Assembly: GCF_965198575.1 (NCBI RefSeq)
Contig: NZ_OZ240671.1
Coordinates: forward strand, 992,001 to 1,056,000
Direction: 5' to 3'
Length of the DNA stretch: 64,000 nucleotides
Source: Lichenicola sp965198575
GTDB lineage: Bacteria; Pseudomonadota; Alphaproteobacteria; Acetobacterales; Acetobacteraceae
Below, piece after piece: positions 59,238 to 64,000 of the stretch. Numbering within the stretch: the first letter of the stretch is position 1; every line of letters starts with the position of its first letter. The position numbers were made by a program, and so were the translations under genes. Below the pieces are notes generated by a model that saw nothing but the letters and a program-made list of their open reading frames with translations, did not search any database and was not told the DNA's origin.

Positions 59238-60365
59238 ATGGCGGATCGGGTTCTGGTCACGGGCGGAGCGGGTTTCATCGGACGGCACGTGGTGCGCGCC
59301 CTCCTGGCCCGCGGTGACACGGTCCGGATCTATGACAGCCTGATCGACCAGGTGCACCCGCACGGCGCGACCCCGGAATCCGTGCCCGACGACGTCGAGC
59401 TGATCCAGGCCGACATCCGCGACAGCGAACAGCTCGGCCGGGCGCTGAACGGCATCGACAAGGTCGTCCATCTCGCAGCCGACGTCGGTGTCGGCCAGAG
59501 CATGTATCTCATCGAGCGTTACGTATCGGTGAACGACCTCGGCACCGCCTGCCTGTGCCAGGCGCTCATCGACCACCCGGTGGCCCGCGTCGTGGTGGCC
59601 TCCTCGATGTCGGTCTATGGCGAGGGCCTCTACACCGCGACCGACGGCACCGTGATGCAGGATGTCTTGCGTCCGACCCGTGACCAGATGGGCCGCCACG
59701 AGACGGCCAGCTGGGACCCGATCGGCCCGGACGGCCTGCCGCTGAAGCCCGCCGCCACACCCGAGTGGAAGCAGACCCGGCTCGCCTCGGTCTATGCGAT
59801 CACCAAATACATGCAGGAGCGGATGATCCTGTGCGCGCCGCCGGCCTACGGCATCGAGGGCGTGGCGCTGCGGCTGTTCAACGTCTATGGCCCCGGCCAG
59901 GCGCTCTCCAACCCCTATACCGGCGTGCTGGCGATCTTCGCGTCACGGCTGCTCAACCGCGAGCGCCCGCTGGTGTTCGAGGATGGCGAGCAACGCCGCG
60001 ACTTCGTGCATGTCGATGACGTGGTGCAGGCCTTCCTGCTGGCGCTCGACCATCCGGCCGCCGCCAACCGGGTGTTCAACATCGGCAGCGGCCGTGACGT
60101 GTCGATCGCCGAGGTGGCGCGCGCGGCGGCGGCAGCGATGCACCTGCCCGAGCTCGAGCCCGAGTTCGTCGGCAAGGCCCGCTCCGGCGACATCCGGCAC
60201 TGCTTCTCCGACATCACGCTGGCCCGGGAGGTGCTCGGCTTCTCACCCACGCGCACCTTCGAGAATGCGCTTCCGGAGCAGATGGAATGGGTGCGCCGGC
60301 AGCAGGCCACCGACCGCGTGCAGGAAGCCAGGGCCGAACTGGAAGCGCGCGGACTGGTCGCTTGA
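59238..60365 (+). CDS. NAD-dependent epimerase, dTDP-rhamnose 4-epimerase-like
   Basis: A 375-residue extended SDR. The cofactor motif is RVLVTGGAGFIGRHVVRAL, the catalytic Ser/Thr region is VVASSMSVYGEG, and YxxxK is Tyr186-Lys190 (VYAITKYMQE). The DQVHPHGATPESVPDDVELIQADIRD segment resembles WbiB/dTDP-L-rhamnose 4-epimerase-type enzymes that form sugars such as L-talose derivatives. It would act on a nucleotide-activated sugar in the cytoplasm. First gene of the saccharide cluster, 79 bases after the carotenoid operon; 14 bases before the next gene. Confidence 0.85.
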   Translation: MADRVLVTGGAGFIGRHVVRALLARGDTVRIYDSLIDQVHPHGATPESVPDDVELIQADIRDSEQLGRALNGIDKVVHLAADVGVGQSMYLIERYVSVNDLGTACLCQALIDHPVARVVVASSMSVYGEGLYTATDGTVMQDVLRPTRDQMGRHETASWDPIGPDGLPLKPAATPEWKQTRLASVYAITKYMQERMILCAPPAYGIEGVALRLFNVYGPGQALSNPYTGVLAIFASRLLNRERPLVFEDGEQRRDFVHVDDVVQAFLLALDHPAAANRVFNIGSGRDVSIAEVARAAAAAMHLPELEPEFVGKARSGDIRHCFSDITLAREVLGFSPTRTFENALPEQMEWVRRQQATDRVQEARAELEARGLVA

Positions 60366-60379
60366 GCCCACCGGTGCCA

Positions 60380-62434
60380 ATGCCAAGCGCCGCACTTGGG
60401 CTGGTCGAGTGGTTCCATCCGGGCGAGCACGCGCGGGTCGAGGCGAGCCTGGTGCGGATGCGCGAGCTCGGCATCACCCGGCTGCGCACGCACATCTCCT
60501 GGGCCGAATACGTCAACGAGGGCGGCGAGGACTGGTACGGCTGGCTGGTGCCGCGCCTGGCCGGTGAGATCGAGCTGCTGCCGTGCGTGCATTTCACGCC
60601 GCCCAGCCTGTCACGCACAGGACGCGCCAACGGTCCGCCCATCGACCTCACCGGCTATGCCGACTTCATCGACCACCTGATCACCCGCTTCCCAGGCATG
60701 TTCGATGCCGTCGAGCTGTGGAACGAGCCCAACAACCTGCTCGACTGGGACTGGCAGCATGACCAGGACTGGCTGCTGTTCTGCGAGATGGCCGGCGCTG
60801 CTGCATACTGGGTGCAGGCACGTGGGCTGAAGGCGGTGCTCGGCGGTCCCTGCCCGTCGGATCTTGCCTGGCTGCGGCTGATGGGCGAGCGCGGCCTGCT
60901 CGGCGTGCTCGACGCGGTCGGGCTGCACGGCTTCCCCGGCACCTGGGATACCGAGGCGCGGTCCTGGCCCGGCTGGCACGCGCTGATCGAGAGCGTCGCC
61001 AAGACCGTGCACGCCTATAATCCTGCGCTAGAGCTGTGGATCACCGAGACCGGCTACTCGACCTGGCGCAACGACCCGTTCGCCCAGCTCGGCCGTTTTC
61101 TCGACGTGGTCGATCTGCCGGTGCAGCGCATCTATTGGTATGGCCTGCAGGACGTCGCTGCCGATGTATCCGTGCAGGAGGGGCTGCATTTCGACGAGCG
61201 GCACTATCATTTCGGTCTGCACACCGAGGCCGGGGCTCCGAAGCTGCTCGGCCGGCTGCTGGCCAGCGGCGGCGTCGAGCTGGTCCGCGACATCGCCGCA
61301 GCCGGGGCTCCGGAGCCAGGCCTCGGCAAGCCGGCACTGACCACCATCCGCCCCGCGCTCGTCACCGGGGGCGCCGGTTTCATCGGCAGCAACCTCGCCG
61401 ACCGCCTCGCCCGCAACGGCGAACACGTGCTGATCCTGGACAGCCTGGCGCGCCCCGGCGTCGAGGAGAACCTCGACTGGCTGCGGCGTCGGCACCGCGG
61501 CCGGCTTTCGGTGTCGATCGCCGACCTGCGCGACACCCAGGCCATTGCCGACAGCGTGCGCGACGCGTCCAGCGTGTTCCACCTGGCCGGCCAGGTCGCG
61601 GTCACCACCAGCCTGGTCGATCCGTTGGGCGATTTCGACATCAACCTGCGCGGCACGCTGAATCTGCTGGAGGCGTTGCGGCGCCGGCAGGACCGCCATC
61701 ACGGTCGAGCGCCGAGCGATCCGGTGCCGCTGGTGTTCGCCAGCACCAACAAGGTCTATGGCGACCTCGCCGACATCCGCCTGTCGCACAACGAGGACGC
61801 CTACCTGCCGATCGACCCCGACCTGCGCGCCAACGGCATCGGCGAGACCCGGCCGCTCTCGTTCCACACCCCCTATGGCTGCTCCAAGGGTGCGGCCGAC
61901 CAGTACGTGCTGGATTACGCGCGCTCGTTCGGCCTGCCGATGGTGGTGCTGCGCATGAGCTGCATCTACGGCCCGCGCCAACTCGGCACCGAGGACCAGG
62001 GCTGGCTCGCACATTTCCTGCTCTCGGCACTGCAGGACCGTCCGCTCAGCCTGTACGGCGACGGCCGCCAGGTGCGCGACGTGCTCGAGGTCGAGGACGC
62101 GGTGTCGGCCTACCTTGCGGCGCGCGACCATGCGCCCTCGGTCGCCGGCGAGGCCTTCAACCTGGGCGGTGGCGCTGACAACGCCATCACCCTGCTGATG
62201 CTGATCGAGGAGATCGAGCGCCTGACCGGCCGCCGCGTCGCCCGCGCGTTCCATCCCTGGCGCACCGGCGACCAGCGCTACTTCGTGGCCGACACCAGGC
62301 GGGCTCAGGAAGTGCTGGGCCTGTCGCGGCCGCTCGGCTGGCGCGAGGGCGTCGGCCGGTTGAAGCGCTGGATCGAGACCGAACGGCCGCATCTGGTCCG
62401 CCAATCCGAGCCGATGATGGGAGGGGCCGCATGA
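60380..62434 (+). CDS. fusion: clan-A glycoside hydrolase-like domain plus CDP-paratose-epimerase-like domain
   Basis: A 684-residue protein with two domains. Residues 1-310 form a TIM-barrel-like domain with the clan GH-A pair: acid/base Glu116 in ELWNEPNNLLD and nucleophile Glu223 in LWITETGYST. Residues 325-670 are an extended SDR: Gly330-Gly336 in VTGGAGFIGSNLAD, FASTNKVYGDLAD, and Tyr499-Lys503 in PYGCSKGAAD, closest by eye to CDP-paratose/tyvelose 2-epimerases. So one chain carries both a possible glycosidase and a sugar-nucleotide epimerase. Start at 60380 chosen; a TTG at 60362 overlapping the upstream stop is also in frame. The stop overlaps the radical SAM ATG (ATGA). Confidence 0.8.
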   Translation: MPSAALGLVEWFHPGEHARVEASLVRMRELGITRLRTHISWAEYVNEGGEDWYGWLVPRLAGEIELLPCVHFTPPSLSRTGRANGPPIDLTGYADFIDHLITRFPGMFDAVELWNEPNNLLDWDWQHDQDWLLFCEMAGAAAYWVQARGLKAVLGGPCPSDLAWLRLMGERGLLGVLDAVGLHGFPGTWDTEARSWPGWHALIESVAKTVHAYNPALELWITETGYSTWRNDPFAQLGRFLDVVDLPVQRIYWYGLQDVAADVSVQEGLHFDERHYHFGLHTEAGAPKLLGRLLASGGVELVRDIAAAGAPEPGLGKPALTTIRPALVTGGAGFIGSNLADRLARNGEHVLILDSLARPGVEENLDWLRRRHRGRLSVSIADLRDTQAIADSVRDASSVFHLAGQVAVTTSLVDPLGDFDINLRGTLNLLEALRRRQDRHHGRAPSDPVPLVFASTNKVYGDLADIRLSHNEDAYLPIDPDLRANGIGETRPLSFHTPYGCSKGAADQYVLDYARSFGLPMVVLRMSCIYGPRQLGTEDQGWLAHFLLSALQDRPLSLYGDGRQVRDVLEVEDAVSAYLAARDHAPSVAGEAFNLGGGADNAITLLMLIEEIERLTGRRVARAFHPWRTGDQRYFVADTRRAQEVLGLSRPLGWREGVGRLKRWIETERPHLVRQSEPMMGGAA

Positions 62435-63741
62435 AGGTCGCCTTGCTGAACCCGCCCTGGAGCTTCGAGCACAGCATCTATTTCGGCTGCCGTGCGCCGC
62501 ATCTGCCGATCGAGCTCGGTGCCTCACAAGCTCTGCTGGAACGCGCCGGCCACCCGACGCTGATGCGTGACGGGCTGCTCGACGAGCTCGACATCGCCGG
62601 GCTGGCCGCGGCCTGCGCCGCGTTCGGGCCGCAGATGATCGTCGTCACCACCGCGCCGACCTACCTGTTCTGGCGCTGCGCCCAGCCCGAGTTGCGCCTG
62701 CCCCGCCTGCTGCTCGATGCGCTGCGTGTTGCCTGCCCGGACGCCACGCTGGTTGCCGTCGGACCGCACGGATCGGCGACCCCGGAGGCTGCGCTGCGCA
62801 AGCTCGGCGCCGACGTGGTGGTGCGCGGCGAATGCGAGGAGGTGGTGCTGGCGCTGGCCGAGGGTGGCACGCCCGGCCTCGTTCCCGGCACCGCCGCACT
62901 CGGCCCCGACGGCGCGATGATCGCGAATGGCGGCCCGCAAGCTAGCCGCTTCACCGACCTGCCGGCACTGCACTGGCCGGACCATTGGGTTGCCCGTCAC
63001 CACCACCACCATCACCGCTTCGACCAACCGCACGAGGGCTCCGGCCACGGCCTTCCCGGTGCCGAGGTGGAGGCCTCCCGCGGCTGCCCGTATTCGTGCT
63101 CGTTCTGCGCCAAGATCGATTTCCGCGACGGCTACCGACGCCGCGACATCGTGCCGCTGCTCGACGAGATCGACGCGCTGCGGGCGCAGGGTGTCGGCTA
63201 CCTGTATTTCATCGACGAGATCTTCCTGCCGAACCGCGTGCTGCTCGAGGCGCTGGTCGGACGCGGCCTCAAGTTCGGCATCCAGACTCGCATCGATCTC
63301 TGGAAGCCGGAGATGCTGGCGCTGCTGGGTGCTGCCGGCTGCGTGTCGATCGAGGCCGGCGTCGAGAGCCTGACCGTCGAGGGCCGCGCCGAGCTCGACA
63401 AGAACTGCAAGCTGTCCACCGACGAGCTGGCCGACCGGCTGATCCTGGCCAAGCGGCATGTCGCCTTCGTGCAGGCCAACCTGATCCAGGTCAGCGGTGA
63501 CGATCCGGCGTTGGTGGCGGCCTGGCGCGAGCGGCTGCACGCGGCCGGCGTCTGGGCCAACGACCCGGTACCGCTGTATCCGTATCCGAGCTCGCCCGAC
63601 TACCGGAAGCTGTTCGGCCTGCCCGACGCCCACGCCTGGGAGCGGGCGCACGCGCATTATCTCGGGCTGTTCGAGCGCATGTCCGACATCCAGGACGACG
63701 CGCCGCTGCCGCTTGCCGAGCTCGAAGCCGTCTGTCGCTGA
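62431..63741 (+). CDS. B12-binding-type radical SAM protein with His6 run
   Basis: A 436-residue protein. Residues 1-160 look like a B12-binding Rossmann domain (MKVALLNPPW, ELGASQALLERAGH, VVTTAPTYLF, VAVGPHGSATPEAALRKLGADVVVRGECEE). Residues 205-400 are the radical SAM domain, with the cluster cysteines Cys219, Cys223 and Cys226 (SRGCPYSCSFCAK), and IEAGVESLTVEGRAELDKNCK. Between them lies an unusual run of six histidines, residues 190-195. This architecture fits class B methyltransferases or oxidoreductases acting on unactivated carbons. It may modify a sugar or glycan built by the adjacent genes. Coupled upstream (ATGA, 62431-62434). Confidence 0.85.
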   Translation: MKVALLNPPWSFEHSIYFGCRAPHLPIELGASQALLERAGHPTLMRDGLLDELDIAGLAAACAAFGPQMIVVTTAPTYLFWRCAQPELRLPRLLLDALRVACPDATLVAVGPHGSATPEAALRKLGADVVVRGECEEVVLALAEGGTPGLVPGTAALGPDGAMIANGGPQASRFTDLPALHWPDHWVARHHHHHHRFDQPHEGSGHGLPGAEVEASRGCPYSCSFCAKIDFRDGYRRRDIVPLLDEIDALRAQGVGYLYFIDEIFLPNRVLLEALVGRGLKFGIQTRIDLWKPEMLALLGAAGCVSIEAGVESLTVEGRAELDKNCKLSTDELADRLILAKRHVAFVQANLIQVSGDDPALVAAWRERLHAAGVWANDPVPLYPYPSSPDYRKLFGLPDAHAWERAHAHYLGLFERMSDIQDDAPLPLAELEAVCR

Positions 63742-63755
63742 CCTGACGCCGTCGT

Positions 63756-64000
63756 TTGCGCATCCTGCTCACCACCGACGCGATCGGCGGCGTCTGGCGC
63801 TACAGCCTGACCCTCGCCCACGAATGGGCGGCACTCGGCGTGCCGGTCGATCTGGCGGTGCTCGGCCCCCCGCCCGATCGGGCCCAGCGGAACGAGGCTG
63901 AAGCAATCCGCGGCCTTTCCCTCCACGACACCGGCCTCGACCTCGACTGGACCGCACCGGATCACGCGGCGCTGCAGCGGAGTGCCAACGGTCTGGCCGC
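63756..64000 (+). CDS. glycosyltransferase family 4-like, N-terminal fragment
   Basis: An open frame runs to the window end with no stop. The only start in frame after the upstream stop at 63744-63746 is TTG at 63756, giving LRILLTTDAIGGVWRYSLTLAHEWAALGVPVDLAVLG. This is the N-terminal beta-strand and helix of GT-B family 4 enzymes (GGVWRY..LA.EW...G), with a Gly-rich loop after strand 1. It starts 14 bases after the radical SAM stop, so it belongs to the same operon. The C-terminal donor-binding half is missing, so the sugar donor is unknown. Confidence 0.7.
   Translation, partial: MRILLTTDAIGGVWRYSLTLAHEWAALGVPVDLAVLGPPPDRAQRNEAEAIRGLSLHDTGLDLDWTAPDHAALQRSANGLA

Noticed and set aside
62998..63015. 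His6 run as a cloning tag or vector contamination
   Set aside because: It is internal to a conserved-looking protein, with native flanking codons and no vector sequence nearby.

Overview
The window is one continuous stretch of high-GC chromosomal DNA from an alphaproteobacterium, most likely an acetic-acid-bacteria relative (Acetobacteraceae, Rhodospirillales). This is inferred from the uniformly GC-rich codon use, the split purS/purQ/purL genes followed by bolA and a monothiol glutaredoxin, the clpS-clpA pair, and the many alphaproteobacterial single-copy genes. I see no rRNA, tRNA, CRISPR array, insertion sequence or phage gene. Genes are densely packed, and many junctions are 4-base ATGA/GTGA or 1-base TGATG stop-start overlaps, which I used to choose starts.

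Layout. 1-2 kb: the 5' end of a cystathionine beta-lyase-like gene behind a 3-mercaptopyruvate sulfurtransferase, then an XRE regulator. 2.2-8.8 kb: an AI-2E/PerM permease, an endonuclease/exonuclease/phosphatase-fold protein, cardiolipin synthase, a YraN-type nuclease-fold protein and a DUF1800-DUF1501 secreted pair. 8.8-11.4 kb: an orphan molybdopterin subunit of the xanthine dehydrogenase family and a small secreted protein. 11.5-18.9 kb: a minus-strand purine block (purB, a TANGO2/NRDE protein, purC-purS-[Rap1a/Tai-like]-purQ-purL, bolA, grx). 19-27 kb: TerC/YjbE protein, gamma-glutamyltransferase, methionine aminopeptidase, a PBP5-type carboxypeptidase, clpS and clpA with a strong terminator. 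27-34 kb: Pit phosphate transporter, PPK2, an SDR, YqgE, a Gly/Ala-rich secreted protein, a HAD-IIA phosphatase and pyrD. 33.8-39.9 kb: an S24/LexA-like repressor whose Ser-Lys dyad appears lost, an MFS transporter, a DUF1275 protein, a lower-GC pocket with an unknown membrane protein, a sulfotransferase-like protein, a molbindin and a glutathionyl-hydroquinone reductase.

40-45 kb holds a coupled trio (secreted YfiR-like protein, TonB-dependent receptor, MHYT-like/PAS/GGDEF/EAL protein) that looks like an envelope-signal to c-di-GMP module. 45-50.6 kb is a ribose-type sugar ABC importer with a divergent zinc-dependent polyol-type dehydrogenase, followed by a largely empty 600-base gap and glutamine-dependent NAD synthetase.

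53.4-59.2 kb is a tightly coupled carotenoid operon: two CrtI/CrtN/CrtP-type desaturases, an acyltransferase, a glycosyltransferase and a secreted DUF2141 protein. The set matches the genes needed for a glycosylated, acylated carotenoid like the staphyloxanthin group. The squalene/dehydrosqualene synthase would lie elsewhere. 59.2-64 kb begins a saccharide cluster on the same strand: a dTDP-sugar-type epimerase, an unusual fusion of a clan-A glycoside-hydrolase-like domain with a CDP-paratose-epimerase-like domain, a B12-binding radical SAM protein with a natural run of six histidines, and the start of a family-4 glycosyltransferase cut by the window end. This last cluster is the best candidate for an incompletely described pathway.
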